Source: Hymenobacter properus (GTDB taxonomy: Bacteria > Bacteroidota > Bacteroidia > Cytophagales > Hymenobacteraceae). From it: DNA of 64,000 nucleotides. The position numbers and the translations under genes are program-made. Under the pieces are notes generated by a model. That model saw only the letters and a list, made by a program, of their open reading frames with translations, made no database searches and was not told where the DNA came from. Location: the NCBI RefSeq assembly GCF_015694735.1, contig NZ_JADQDP010000006.1, forward strand, positions 108,167 through 172,166, written 5' to 3'. Positions 17,182 to 26,208 of the stretch are shown here, piece after piece. Position 1 is the stretch's first letter; the number at the start of each line of letters is the position of its first letter.

Positions 17182-17320
17182 GCTGGCGCGCGCCTCTGAC
17201 GCGTGCCGACTGGGTTCGAGCCTCCGGCTCGGGGATGTTGGCGAGACGTACGCTGCAGGTTGTTCTTATTCGAGCCACAGGCTCGAACCCAACCAGCACG
17301 CGTCCGAGACGCGCGCCAGC
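17182..17320. repeat. Large inverted repeat inside the RND operon
   Basis: The outer arms start GCTGGCGCGCG and end CGCGCGCCAGC. Further paired blocks are GACGCGTGC/GCACGCGTC and TGGGTTCGAGCC/GGCTCGAACCCA, separated by a roughly 50-base centre. The pairing continues over about 45 bases per arm with few mismatches. It lies between permease and outer-membrane factor genes and is unlike the GTCATGC repeats. Confidence 0.8.
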
Positions 17321-17333
17321 GGATTAGCACACT

Positions 17334-20300
17334 TTAAGCATAAGGCTCCATTTCTTCCAGCTTCACACGCGGCTCCACACCTTCCAAAATCGGCGCTTCG
17401 TTCTCATCCTTAATTAGTTTGCTGTTGCCGGCCAGAGTGCCGAAGAAGTAGTACAGGCCGGGGATGATGATTACCCCGAACACGGTACCGAACAGCATGC
17501 CGCCCAGGGCCGAGCTACCAATGGTGCGGTTGCCAATGGCACCGGCACCCGTAGCTACAACCAGCGGAATCAGGCCAGCGATGAAGGCGAACGAGGTCAT
17601 CAGAATCGGGCGGAAACGAGTCTTGGCACCTTCGATGGCCGCGTCGCGGACGCTCATGCCTTCCTCGTGTTTCAAGGCCGCGAATTCGACGATAAGCACC
17701 GCGTTTTTACCCAGCAGACCCACGAGCATTACCAGACCCACCTGGGCGTAGATGTCGTTGGCCAGGCCGAACATCTTGATGAACAGGAACGAGCCAAACA
17801 CACCCGCTACCAGCGACAGGATAACGGCCAGCGGCAGCAGGAAGCTTTCGTACTGCGCAGCCAGCACCAGGTACACGAACACCAGCACGATGAGGAAAAT
17901 CACGGTCGATTCGTTGCCGCGGCCCACTTCGTCTTTCGACAAGCCGCCCCAGTCGATGCCGTAGCCGTGCGGCAGGCTTTCGGCCACTTCCTGCACCGCC
18001 TTGATGGCCTCGCCCGAACTGAAGCCCGGCGCGGCGCCGCCACGGATGGAGCCAGTGGTGTACATGTTGTAGCGGTTGATTTCGTTGGCGCCCTGCGTCT
18101 TCACAATCTTCATGAAGGCCGAGAAGGGCACCATTTCGCCTTTGTCGTTTTTGGCCCACATGTTCAGGATGTCCTCGGGCAGCTTGCGGTACTCCGGCGA
18201 AGCCTGCACGAACACCTTGAAGAAGCGCTGGTACTTGATGAAACCCAGCTCGTAGGTCGAGCCCACCAGGATGCTTAGCGTGTTCATGGCGTTGCCGATG
18301 CTCACGCCCTTCTGCATGGCCAGCTCGTTGTCAATCTTCAGCTCGTACTGCGGATAGTTGGCCGAGAAGAAGGTGAACACACCGGTCAGCTCCTTGCGCT
18401 TTTTCAGCTTGGCGATGAATTCGTTGTTCACTTTTTCCAGCGCCTTGTAGTCGCCGGAGTTGGTCTTGTCAAGCAGCTGTAGCTGGAAACCACCGGCTGC
18501 GCCGTAGCCCGGTACTGCCGGCGGCTCGAAGAATTCGATGGTCGCGCCCGGAATCTCCTTGGCTTTCTTCTCCAGCTGCTCCACAATCTCGGCAATGGAT
18601 TCCTTGCGTTCCGACCATGGCTTCAAGTCAATCAAGCAGGTACCAGCGTTCGAGCCGCGGCCTTCCGTCAGTACTTCGTAACCAGCCAGCGTCGAGATAT
18701 TGGCGATGCCGGGCACGTCCTTAGCCAGGTCGCGCAGGCGGTGCGATACGGCATTGGTTTGTTCCAGCGTGGTGCCAGGCGGCGTCTGCACGATGGCGTA
18801 AATCAGGCCCTGGTCTTCGCTCGGAATGAAGCCGGCTGGCAGCCCTGCCGAGATGGCCCAAATGCCCAGGCCGAAGGCCACCAACATCACAAACGTCACA
18901 ATGCGGTTGGCCACGATGCGCTGTAGCAGGCCCACGTAGGCATTCGTCAGCTTCTCAAAGCCACGGTTGAACCAGTCGAAGAAGCGCTGCAAGGGCGTTT
19001 TCTTCTTGGGCTCGCCGTGGTGGTTTTTCAGAATCATGGCGCAAAGCACCGGCGTCAAGGTCAAGGCCACGAGGCCCGAAATCACGATGGCCGTGGCCAT
19101 GGTAATGGAGAACTGGCGGTAGAAAATGCCCACCGGGCCGCTCATGAACGACACCGGAATGAACACGGCCGTCATCATGATGGTGATACCGATAATGGCG
19201 CCGCTGATTTCGCCTACTACTTGTCGAACTGCATTATAAGGTGATAGATGCTGCTCGTCCATCTTGGCGTGTACCGCCTCAATCACCACAATGGCGTTAT
19301 CGACCACAATACCAATCGAAAGCACCAGGGCAAATAGCGTAATCATGTTGATGGTGAGGCCAAAGGCCTGCATCGCAATGAAGGAACCCACCAGCGATAC
19401 CGGCACGGCCAGCGCCGGAATCAGCGTCGAGCGCCAGTCACCAAGGAAGATGAACACCACCAGCGCCACCAGAATAAAGGCATCGCGCAGGGTGTGAATC
19501 ACGTTCTCAATCGAGGCGTCGAGGAAGTTCGACACGTCGTAGGTGATTTTGTAGTCCATGCCGGGCGGGAAGCTGGTTTTCTTCAGCTCTTCCAGCTTGG
19601 CTTTCACCTCTTTAATCACGTCCGAAGCGTTCGAGCCGTAGGTCTGCTTCAGCACGATAGCGGCCGAAGGGTACTGGTTCAGGTTGGAGTAGATGTCGTA
19701 GTATTCCGAGCCCAGCTCCACGTTGGCCACGTCCTTCAGGTGTAGGCTTTCGCCGTTGGCGTTGGCCCGCAGAATCACGTTCTTATACTGCTCCACATCG
19801 TTGAAGCGGCCCTGGTAGCTCAGCACGTATTCCAGGGACTGCGCATTCTTGCCATCGGCGCGGCCGATACGGCCCGGCGAGCCAATCACGCTCTGCTCGT
19901 CTAGCGCCTTCATCACGTCGTCCACCGAGATGTTGTAGGCCCGCATGCGGTCGGGCTTCAGCCACACGCGCATGGCGTACTGCCGGCTACCCAGGATGCT
20001 GGCCCGGCCAATGCCGCCGAGGCGCTGCAGCTCGGGTATCATGTTCACGCCGGCGAAGTTGAACAGGTACTTCATGTCCGTGTTCTTGTCTTTCGAGTAC
20101 AAGTTCACGTACATCAGCATGTTAGGCACCACGCGGTTCACAATCACGCCCTCGCGCTGCACAATCAGCGGCAGGCGGTTGAGCACCTGCGCAATGCGGG
20201 TGTTCACGTTCACCACGGCCTGGTCGGGGTTGGTGCCCAGGTTGAACACAATCTGAATGTTGGCCTCACCAGCCGATACGGCGTCGGAAGTCATGTACTT

Positions 20301-20525
20301 CATGCCTGGCACCCCGTTCACGGCCTGCTCCAGCGGAATCAGCACCGATTCGGTCAGCACCTTGGCGCTGGCGCCAGGGTAGGAGGCGCTCACCATCACG
20401 AGGGGCGGCGAAATCTCCGGAAACTGCGACGTGGGCAGCTGCATGATGGCCAGCCCGCCCATGAGCAGAATGGACACCGAAATAACAATGGCAAATACGG
20501 GCCTGCGAATGAATTTACTAAACAT
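17334..20525 (-). CDS. HAE1-family RND efflux permease
   Basis: This 1063-residue inner-membrane, proton-driven multidrug exporter has AcrB-like organisation: TM1 (about 10-28), the porter domain with GASAKVLTESVLIPLEQAVNG, TM2-6 (about 340-500), a second porter domain, and TM8-12 ending near 1030. The TM4 motif reads VVDNAIVVIE (D409, N410), where AcrB has two adjacent aspartates; the TM10 lysine is kept (LVGLLGKNAVLIVEF). The Asp-Asn form occurs in some Bacteroidota members as far as I know. The adaptor gene lies upstream and the outer-membrane factor downstream on the same strand, making a complete tripartite pump. Substrates cannot be predicted from sequence. Confidence 0.95.
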   Translation of the reverse strand: MFSKFIRRPVFAIVISVSILLMGGLAIMQLPTSQFPEISPPLVMVSASYPGASAKVLTESVLIPLEQAVNGVPGMKYMTSDAVSAGEANIQIVFNLGTNPDQAVVNVNTRIAQVLNRLPLIVQREGVIVNRVVPNMLMYVNLYSKDKNTDMKYLFNFAGVNMIPELQRLGGIGRASILGSRQYAMRVWLKPDRMRAYNISVDDVMKALDEQSVIGSPGRIGRADGKNAQSLEYVLSYQGRFNDVEQYKNVILRANANGESLHLKDVANVELGSEYYDIYSNLNQYPSAAIVLKQTYGSNASDVIKEVKAKLEELKKTSFPPGMDYKITYDVSNFLDASIENVIHTLRDAFILVALVVFIFLGDWRSTLIPALAVPVSLVGSFIAMQAFGLTINMITLFALVLSIGIVVDNAIVVIEAVHAKMDEQHLSPYNAVRQVVGEISGAIIGITIMMTAVFIPVSFMSGPVGIFYRQFSITMATAIVISGLVALTLTPVLCAMILKNHHGEPKKKTPLQRFFDWFNRGFEKLTNAYVGLLQRIVANRIVTFVMLVAFGLGIWAISAGLPAGFIPSEDQGLIYAIVQTPPGTTLEQTNAVSHRLRDLAKDVPGIANISTLAGYEVLTEGRGSNAGTCLIDLKPWSERKESIAEIVEQLEKKAKEIPGATIEFFEPPAVPGYGAAGGFQLQLLDKTNSGDYKALEKVNNEFIAKLKKRKELTGVFTFFSANYPQYELKIDNELAMQKGVSIGNAMNTLSILVGSTYELGFIKYQRFFKVFVQASPEYRKLPEDILNMWAKNDKGEMVPFSAFMKIVKTQGANEINRYNMYTTGSIRGGAAPGFSSGEAIKAVQEVAESLPHGYGIDWGGLSKDEVGRGNESTVIFLIVLVFVYLVLAAQYESFLLPLAVILSLVAGVFGSFLFIKMFGLANDIYAQVGLVMLVGLLGKNAVLIVEFAALKHEEGMSVRDAAIEGAKTRFRPILMTSFAFIAGLIPLVVATGAGAIGNRTIGSSALGGMLFGTVFGVIIIPGLYYFFGTLAGNSKLIKDENEAPILEGVEPRVKLEEMEPYA

Positions 20526-20577
20526 ATTCTTCTGGCTGTGTGGATATTATTGGAAGGCCGATTGAGCGATAAGGGCC

Positions 20578-20672
20578 GTCATGTCGAGCGGAGCCGAGGC
20601 ATCTCGCTCGCTTCGTTGTAGAGGCATTGATTGCTTCGGCACGCGAGATGCCTCGGCTCCGCTCGGCATGAC
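20578..20672. repeat. Palindromic intergenic repeat (GTCATGTCGAGCGGAGCC variant)
   Basis: Arms GTCATGTCGAGCGGAGCCGA and the inverse TCGGCTCCGCTCGGCATGAC. The substitutions against other copies are matched on both arms. It lies between the adaptor and permease genes. Confidence 0.85.
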
Positions 20673-20695
20673 GTTCTAATTCAGCGTCAAAGCGC

Positions 20696-21781
20696 TTACT
20701 CAGCCGTCACCTTCAAATTCGTGATAACCCCCTGCGGCGCCTTGTAGTCATACGCCACCTTGTCCCCGTCTTTCACCTTGCGCAGGCCTTCCAGGAGGAT
20801 GCGGTCGTTGGTGGTGATGCCGGAGCCGATGATGTAGAGGTCGGGCATTTCGGAGGCGATTTTCACTTCGCGCTGGTGCACCACGTTGTTCTTATCGACC
20901 ACAAAAACGTACTTCTTTTCGAGGATTTCGAAGGTGGCTTTCTGCGGAATGATAACAGCGCCTTTCAGCGGCACGGTCATCAGCACGCTGCCGGTTTCGC
21001 CGTTGCGCAGCAGGCCGTCGGGGTTGGGGAAGGTGGCGCGGAAGGCGATGTTGCCGGTTTCGTTATTGAAATCAGCCTCAATGGTTTGCACGATGCCGGT
21101 CTGGTCGAAAATCTCGTTATTCGCCATGCGCAGCTTCACATGGGCAGCCTTGTCGTTGGTTTTGGCGTGGGATTTATAAGACAGGTACTCGGCTTCGGGT
21201 ACGTTGTAGTACACCCACATTTTGCTGTTGTCCGAAAGCGTCGTCAGCAGGTCGCCTTCGTCCACGAGGCTGCCCAGCCGGGCCTGAAAGTGGTCCATGA
21301 TGCCGCTGAACGGGGCCTTCACCGTGGTGAATTGCAGGTGGGCCTGGGCCATAGACACGTCGGCGTTGGCCTTGTCGTACTTGGCCTGGGCCAGCGCCAA
21401 CTCACTCTTCGACACGATGTTCTTGTCGGCCAGGTTCTTGGTGTTCTGGTACTCCATCTGCACGAAGTGAGCCTCGGCCTGCGACTTTTTCAGCTCAGCC
21501 TGGTACACCGTGGGCTTAATCTGGAACATGGTCTGTCCCTGCGCTACGTGCTGGCCTTCGTCCACAAAAATCTTCTCCAGGTAGCCCTTCTCCAGCGCCC
21601 GCAGCTCGATGCGCTGGTAGGAGTGAATCTGGGCCACGTACTCTTTCGTGATGGTGGTGTCCTTCTGCAAAGGGCTGGTAGCCACAAATCTAATTTGTTC
21701 TTCTACTTGCTTTTTCTCTTCCTTGCAGCCAGTAGCGTAGCACAAAACGCCGCAACTCAGCAGCATGAATACTTTTTTCAT
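20696..21781 (-). CDS. RND efflux periplasmic adaptor (MFP) lipoprotein
   Basis: This 361-residue AcrA-like membrane-fusion protein is encoded first in the efflux operon. The start at 21781 (MKKVFMLLSC) gives a lipoprotein signal with CYATGC (lipidated C19); the longer frame to 21853 adds an unlikely prefix. Visible parts are the biotinyl-lipoyl half motifs (LRALEKGYLEKIFVDEGQHVAQGQ and TVKAPFSGIMDHFQARLGSLVDEGDLL), an alpha-hairpin between them (about 95-150), and a C-terminal beta-barrel/MP domain (IPQKATFEILEKKYVFVVD). It bridges permease and outer-membrane factor in the periplasm. Confidence 0.93.
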   Translation of the reverse strand: MKKVFMLLSCGVLCYATGCKEEKKQVEEQIRFVATSPLQKDTTITKEYVAQIHSYQRIELRALEKGYLEKIFVDEGQHVAQGQTMFQIKPTVYQAELKKSQAEAHFVQMEYQNTKNLADKNIVSKSELALAQAKYDKANADVSMAQAHLQFTTVKAPFSGIMDHFQARLGSLVDEGDLLTTLSDNSKMWVYYNVPEAEYLSYKSHAKTNDKAAHVKLRMANNEIFDQTGIVQTIEADFNNETGNIAFRATFPNPDGLLRNGETGSVLMTVPLKGAVIIPQKATFEILEKKYVFVVDKNNVVHQREVKIASEMPDLYIIGSGITTNDRILLEGLRKVKDGDKVAYDYKAPQGVITNLKVTAE

Positions 21782-22246
21782 AGAAACCTGGGGTAACGTG
21801 ACAAGCGGGGGGTAGTGCATAAAAAACAGTGCGGCAGTGCGTTGTGCCCTCAAGCCCTACCCGTGATGAAACTGGAAAAGCCCGCGACGCTAGGCGCTAC
21901 AGGCAGATGGGGCAAGGCCGGAAAAGCCGGGGTGGAGTCAGACATATTTCGCGAAAAGCGCCGCCCGAACAGCAGAGCGCCCGTGGCCCCCGGCAACCCT
22001 GCCGGGACCAAACCGAGCCAAATGCGCGCCTCAAAGGGTGGGAAGGACAAGGCCGCGCAGCCGGTGTCGTGGATTGACTCTACAAACTTCCCCCCAATGG
22101 CATGAAGCGGAAATGAAGGTTTATGAAGATGAAGTTTATTTGCTAACCTGCATTTGCTGCAGCCTGAAGTGGTTTTTAGGTCAGCAGCTTGCCCCAACTA
22201 TGAAGCTGTCGCTCACGATGAGAGCTCCATGGAAAGGTTGAAAATC
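21782..22246. other. Intergenic stretch without a convincing gene
   Basis: About 465 bases separate the RND adaptor start from the terminator of the molybdenum-hydroxylase operon. Short frames exist (for example 22113-22241) but none has a recognisable start context or protein-like composition. A CCGGCAACCCTGCCGG hairpin lies near 21990. The promoter of the RND operon should lie at its left end; no consensus -7 motif was found there. Confidence 0.5.
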
Positions 22247-22282
22247 AAAACGCCCCGCAACTGGTTGGTTGCGGGGCGTTTC
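22247..22282. terminator. Terminator of the molybdenum-hydroxylase operon
   Basis: AAAACGCCCCGCAAC pairs with GTTGCGGGGCGTTT around a short TGGTTG loop. The stem matches the one at 15633-15678 almost base for base. Confidence 0.88.
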
Positions 22283-22327
22283 ATTTGAAACCTGCATTCA
22301 TCTCAGCACCTCCCGGCGCTGCAGTCG

Positions 22328-24568
22328 CTACAGTAGCTTGTCAATCGTCACGGGTAGGTCGCGCACGCGCTGGCCAGTGGCGTGGTAGATAGCGTTGGTC
22401 ACGGCGGCGGCCACACCCAGCAGGCCCACTTCGCCGATGCCTTTTACGCCGAGCGGGTTCACTTTGTCGTCTTCCTCGCTCACGAAAATCACGTCGATGT
22501 CGTGGATGTCGGCATTTACGGGCACATGGTATTCGGCGTAGTTGTGGTTCATGTAGCGGCCGAAGCGGTGGTCCATCACCGATTCCTCCATCAGGGCCGA
22601 GCTGATGCCCCACACCACCGAGCCCATGACCTGGCTGCGGGCCGTTTTGGGGTTGAGGATGCGGCCGGCGGCCACGGCGTTCACCACGCGGGTGACGTGC
22701 ACAGTCATCAACTCAGGGTCCACCTTCACTTCCACGAACACGGCGTTGTGGGCGTGCATGGAGTGCGTCGGCGGTTTCAGCAGCTCCAGCTTGGCGAGCA
22801 CCGTGGAGTTTTCGGCCTCCATTTTGGGCTCGCCGCTGGCCTGCACGAGGTCGCGCAGCACCACGGCTTGGGTGGCGTCGGCACGCAGGCGCAGCTGGCC
22901 ATTGGCAAATTCCACGTTGTCGATTTTGGCGTCTTTGAAGGCCGGGTGGTCCATTTTCTGGGCCTGTTTCAGCAGCTTTTCGCCCAGTTTGGTGCAGGCT
23001 TCCACCACCGAATTGCCGATGGACGCCGCCGTCCAGGAGCCGCCCTGCACGGGGGCCTCGGGCAGCTCGGTGTCGCCCAGCACGAAGGTGACGGCTTCGA
23101 GGGGCAGGCCCATGCTTTGGGCTGCAATCTGCGTCATGATGGTGTAGGTGCCGGTGCCGATGTCGTTGGTGCCGCTGCTCACGGTGAGGTGGCCGTCGGC
23201 GTCGAGGCTGGCTTTGGCCACGGCGGGCTGCTTGGAGGCATCCCAGATGCCGCCGCCCATGCCCCATCCCACCAGCAAGTTGCCGTCCTTCATCGAACCC
23301 GGCTCGGCGGTGCGCTTCTCCCAGCCAAATTTGGCCGCGCCCTCGGCGTAGCACTTGCGCAGGGCCTTGCTGGAGTAGGGGAGGTTCTGGGCCTGGTCGA
23401 AGTCGGAATAGTTGCGGATGCGGAATTCCAGCGGGTCGAGGCCGGCGGCGTAGGCCATTTCGTCCATAGCAATTTCCAGCGCAATGGAGCCCGAAGCCGC
23501 GCCCGGTGCGCGCATGTCCAGCGGCGTGTACACGTCGAGCTTGCTGAGGCGGTAGCCCAGGCTCACGTTCTTGCAGTCATAGAGTGTGCCGCTCCAGCCC
23601 ACCACGTTTTCGGTGAAATCCTCAAACTGCGAGGTTTCGGCCACGGCCACGTGGTTGATGCCGGTGAGCGAGCCGTCTTCGGCGGTGGCCAGGGCCACGT
23701 GCTGCAAGGTTTCGGGCCGGTGGCCAAAGCTGAACATCTGCTGGCGGGTGAGCGACACGCGCACCGAGCGTTTCAGCTCCAGCGAAGCCAGCACCGCCAG
23801 AAACAGTTGGTACTGCGGCCGCAGCCCCGAGCCGAAGCCGCCGCCGGTGTACTTCGACACCACCCGTGCCTCGTCCTTGCCCAGGCCGAAAATCTTCATC
23901 ACGTACTGCTGGCTGTTGAAGGCGCCCTGCGTTTTGTCGTAGATGTTCAACTTCTTATCGCCCAGCCACTCCACGGTGCTGGCAAACATCTCCATGGGGT
24001 TGTGGTGCTGCGCGTGGTGCGAGTACTGCGCCTCCATGTGGGCCACGCCCTGCTGCCAGCCCTTGCCGAAGTTACCGCGCGACTTGGGCGGCTTGTAGCC
24101 ACTTTTGCCCCGGCCCGGCTCATAGGCCTCGTCGAGGTGCTTCGCCAGTTCGGTTTCGTGAGCTTCCTCCTCGTACTCCACGTGTAGGACGGACGCAGCA
24201 TAACGGGCCAGCTCAAAGGTGTCAGCCACCACCAGCGCCACCGGCTGCATGCTGAACTTGATTTCGGCCGAGTGCAGCGGGCGGAAGGGCGAGCCGCCGG
24301 GCGCGATGTCATCTTTATAACTGCGGTCAAGCCAAGCCAGCGAAGGCACGTTCTCGTGCGAGAAAACCTGGTGTACGCCCGGCAGCGCCAGCACCGGCGC
24401 GGCGTCGATTTTCGTGATTTTACCCTTGGCAATAGGGCTGCTCACCACGTAGCCGTAGAGCAGGTTGGGTACGTTGAATTCGGCGGCGTACTTGGCGGTG
24501 CCGGCCACTTTCGCCGGGCCATCGACGCGGTTGGTGGGCTTGCCGATGTAGTCGGTGGAGTGGCTCAT
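22328..24568 (-). CDS. Molybdenum hydroxylase large subunit (PaoC/XdhA-like, molybdopterin-binding)
   Basis: This 746-residue molybdopterin-binding catalytic subunit belongs to the xanthine dehydrogenase/aldehyde oxidase family. It shows the N-terminal hammerhead domain (YIGKPTNRVDGPAKVAGTAKY), the GGGFGSGLRPQYQ loop contacting the cofactor, RAPGAASGSIALE, and the C-terminal GVKGIGEVGLLG motif carrying the catalytic glutamate. It is closest in layout to PaoC (YagR) of the aldehyde oxidoreductase PaoABC, in a three-gene operon in the order 2Fe-2S, FAD, Mo subunit. The start overlaps the FAD-subunit stop by 4 bases, indicating translational coupling. Aldehydes or N-heterocycles are possible substrates; the sequence does not say which. 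Confidence 0.92.
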   Translation of the reverse strand: MSHSTDYIGKPTNRVDGPAKVAGTAKYAAEFNVPNLLYGYVVSSPIAKGKITKIDAAPVLALPGVHQVFSHENVPSLAWLDRSYKDDIAPGGSPFRPLHSAEIKFSMQPVALVVADTFELARYAASVLHVEYEEEAHETELAKHLDEAYEPGRGKSGYKPPKSRGNFGKGWQQGVAHMEAQYSHHAQHHNPMEMFASTVEWLGDKKLNIYDKTQGAFNSQQYVMKIFGLGKDEARVVSKYTGGGFGSGLRPQYQLFLAVLASLELKRSVRVSLTRQQMFSFGHRPETLQHVALATAEDGSLTGINHVAVAETSQFEDFTENVVGWSGTLYDCKNVSLGYRLSKLDVYTPLDMRAPGAASGSIALEIAMDEMAYAAGLDPLEFRIRNYSDFDQAQNLPYSSKALRKCYAEGAAKFGWEKRTAEPGSMKDGNLLVGWGMGGGIWDASKQPAVAKASLDADGHLTVSSGTNDIGTGTYTIMTQIAAQSMGLPLEAVTFVLGDTELPEAPVQGGSWTAASIGNSVVEACTKLGEKLLKQAQKMDHPAFKDAKIDNVEFANGQLRLRADATQAVVLRDLVQASGEPKMEAENSTVLAKLELLKPPTHSMHAHNAVFVEVKVDPELMTVHVTRVVNAVAAGRILNPKTARSQVMGSVVWGISSALMEESVMDHRFGRYMNHNYAEYHVPVNADIHDIDVIFVSEEDDKVNPLGVKGIGEVGLLGVAAAVTNAIYHATGQRVRDLPVTIDKLL

Positions 24569-25590
24569 GGGTTGGAGTTTTGGAAGGCGTTGGCGTCGAG
24601 CGCCTGATTCATTTCGGTGGCTTGCTTGAGGGCGCGCACAATGGCGCGCTTAGCCAGCTCAATCTTAAAGTTGTTGGTGCCTTGGCCTTTGGCGCCAGCC
24701 AGCACCTTGGCCGCGGCGGCGCGGAAGGTATCGGCCGTGGCGGGCTGGCCGATGAGCAGGGCCTCGGCTTCCTTATCGCGCCAGGGCTTGTGGGCCACGC
24801 CGCCCAGCGCCAGGCGGGCATCTTTGATGATGTTGCCGTCCAGTTCCAGGGCCGCCGCCACGCTCACCAGTGCGAAGGCGTAGCTGGTGCGGTCGCGCAG
24901 TTTCAGGTAGCTGAAGTTCTGGGCGAAGCCCTTGGCGGGCAGGTCGAGGCCGGTGATGAGTTCGCCGGGTTCCAGAGTGTTGTCGCGCTCGGGCTGGTCG
25001 CCGGGAAGGCGGTGGAAATCCTCAAACTTGATGGTACGCTCGCCGTTGGGCCCGCTCACGTGCACCGTGGTGTCGAGGGCGGCCAGGGCCACACACATAT
25101 CCGACGGGTGGGTAGCAATGCAATGCTCGCTGGCGCCCAGAATGGCGTGCACGCGGGTGTAGCCGCCAATGGCCGAGCAGCCGGAGCCCGGCTCGCGCTT
25201 GTTGCAGGGCGTAGCCAGGTCGTAGAAGTAGTAGCAGCGGGTGCGCTGCATGAGGTTGCCGCCGTCGGTAGCCATGTTGCGCAGCTGCGGGCTGGCCCCG
25301 GCCAGAATGGCTTGGTTGAGCAGCGGATAGCGCTTCTCCACCTCGGGGTGGTAGGCGGTGTCGGCGTTGGTGGCAAGGGCGCCGAGGCGCAGGCCGCCGT
25401 CAGGCAGGTTTTCGATGGCGTCGAGGCCCAGCTTTTTGAGGCCGATGAGGTGCGTGGGGCGGGCCACGTTTTCCTTCATCAGGTCAATCAGGTTGGTGCC
25501 GCCGCCGAGGTAGGCGGCGCCGTCGTGCGCGGCATTGTCCTGCACGGCGGCCGCCACGCCGGTGGCTTGGCTAAAAGTGAACGTATTCAT
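24565..25590 (-). CDS. Molybdenum hydroxylase FAD-binding subunit (PaoB-like)
   Basis: This 341-residue middle subunit carries FAD and passes electrons from the 2Fe-2S subunit. FAD-binding motifs are GGGTNLIDLMK (about 26-36) and the ATDGGNL segment. It is followed by a four-cysteine insertion (TRCYYFYDLATPC, then GSGC, then SEHC), which matches the extra 4Fe-4S site known from E. coli PaoB (YagS) and 4-hydroxybenzoyl-CoA reductase-type proteins. That insertion points to the PaoABC branch rather than classical xanthine dehydrogenase. It lies 24 bases downstream of the 2Fe-2S subunit gene. Confidence 0.92.
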   Translation of the reverse strand: MNTFTFSQATGVAAAVQDNAAHDGAAYLGGGTNLIDLMKENVARPTHLIGLKKLGLDAIENLPDGGLRLGALATNADTAYHPEVEKRYPLLNQAILAGASPQLRNMATDGGNLMQRTRCYYFYDLATPCNKREPGSGCSAIGGYTRVHAILGASEHCIATHPSDMCVALAALDTTVHVSGPNGERTIKFEDFHRLPGDQPERDNTLEPGELITGLDLPAKGFAQNFSYLKLRDRTSYAFALVSVAAALELDGNIIKDARLALGGVAHKPWRDKEAEALLIGQPATADTFRAAAAKVLAGAKGQGTNNFKIELAKRAIVRALKQATEMNQALDANAFQNSNP

Positions 25591-25614
25591 CAGGCTGAAA
25601 TGAGGAGGAAGGAA

Positions 25615-26208
25615 TTACTTTTTCGGCGGCTCAACGGGCGCTATTTCCGGCTCGGTGGCGCCGGCCGACCAGGCCTTGTCCTCCATAATCAAGCCTTCGT
25701 TTTGCATCACTTCCATCACGGCGCTCAAGATGTTGGGGTAGGCGCCGCAGCGGCAGACGTTGCCGCTCATCAGCTCACGCACCTCGGCTTCGTTCTTGGC
25801 CTTGCCTTCGTTGATGAGGCCCTGGGCCGAGCAAATCTGACCCGGCGTGCAGTAGCCGCACTGGAAGGCGTCGTGGTCGATGAAGGCCTGCTGCAGGGGG
25901 CTCAGCTTATCCTCAGTGCCCAGACCTTCGATGGTCTGAATGCGCGAGTCTTCGTGCGTCACGGCCAGCGAGAGGCAGGAGTTGATGCGCTTGCCATCCA
26001 CCAGCACGGTACAGGCGCCGCATTGGCCGTGGTCGCAGCCTTTCTTGGTGCCGGTCAGGTCGAGGTACTCGCGCAGGGCGTCGAGCAGGGTGGTCCAGGG
26101 CGCAATGTGCAGGGTGTGGGCCTGGCCGTTGATGTTGAGGCTGACGGGCTGGGTGGGGGCCGGGGCCACGGGGGCGCGGCCGAGTGGTACTTGGGTAACT
26201 TGGCTCAT
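25615..26208 (-). CDS. Molybdenum hydroxylase 2Fe-2S subunit (PaoA-like)
   Basis: This 197-residue iron-sulfur subunit has a plant-ferredoxin-type cluster (C58, C63, C66, C78; GCDHGQCGACTV) and the second, helical cluster (C117, C120, C152, C154; QCGYCTPGQ and CRCGAYPNI). The N-terminus lacks the twin-arginine signal that exports E. coli PaoA, so the complex here is probably cytoplasmic. A short Pro/Ala linker precedes the first domain and an acidic Pro-rich tail (GATEPEIAPVEPPKK) ends the protein. It is first in its operon. Confidence 0.93.
   Translation of the reverse strand: MSQVTQVPLGRAPVAPAPTQPVSLNINGQAHTLHIAPWTTLLDALREYLDLTGTKKGCDHGQCGACTVLVDGKRINSCLSLAVTHEDSRIQTIEGLGTEDKLSPLQQAFIDHDAFQCGYCTPGQICSAQGLINEGKAKNEAEVRELMSGNVCRCGAYPNILSAVMEVMQNEGLIMEDKAWSAGATEPEIAPVEPPKK

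Noticed and set aside
17205..17300. tRNA-like GGTTCGAGCC segment
   Set aside because: It is part of a large inverted repeat and no cloverleaf with acceptor stem and anticodon could be drawn.
22113..22241. Small ORF beginning MKVYEDEVYLL
   Set aside because: No start context, no family and no conserved feature; likely chance.
22382..24187. 601-residue open frame antisense to the molybdenum-hydroxylase large subunit
   Set aside because: His/Val/Gly-rich shadow of a GC-rich gene; the sense frame has clear cofactor motifs.
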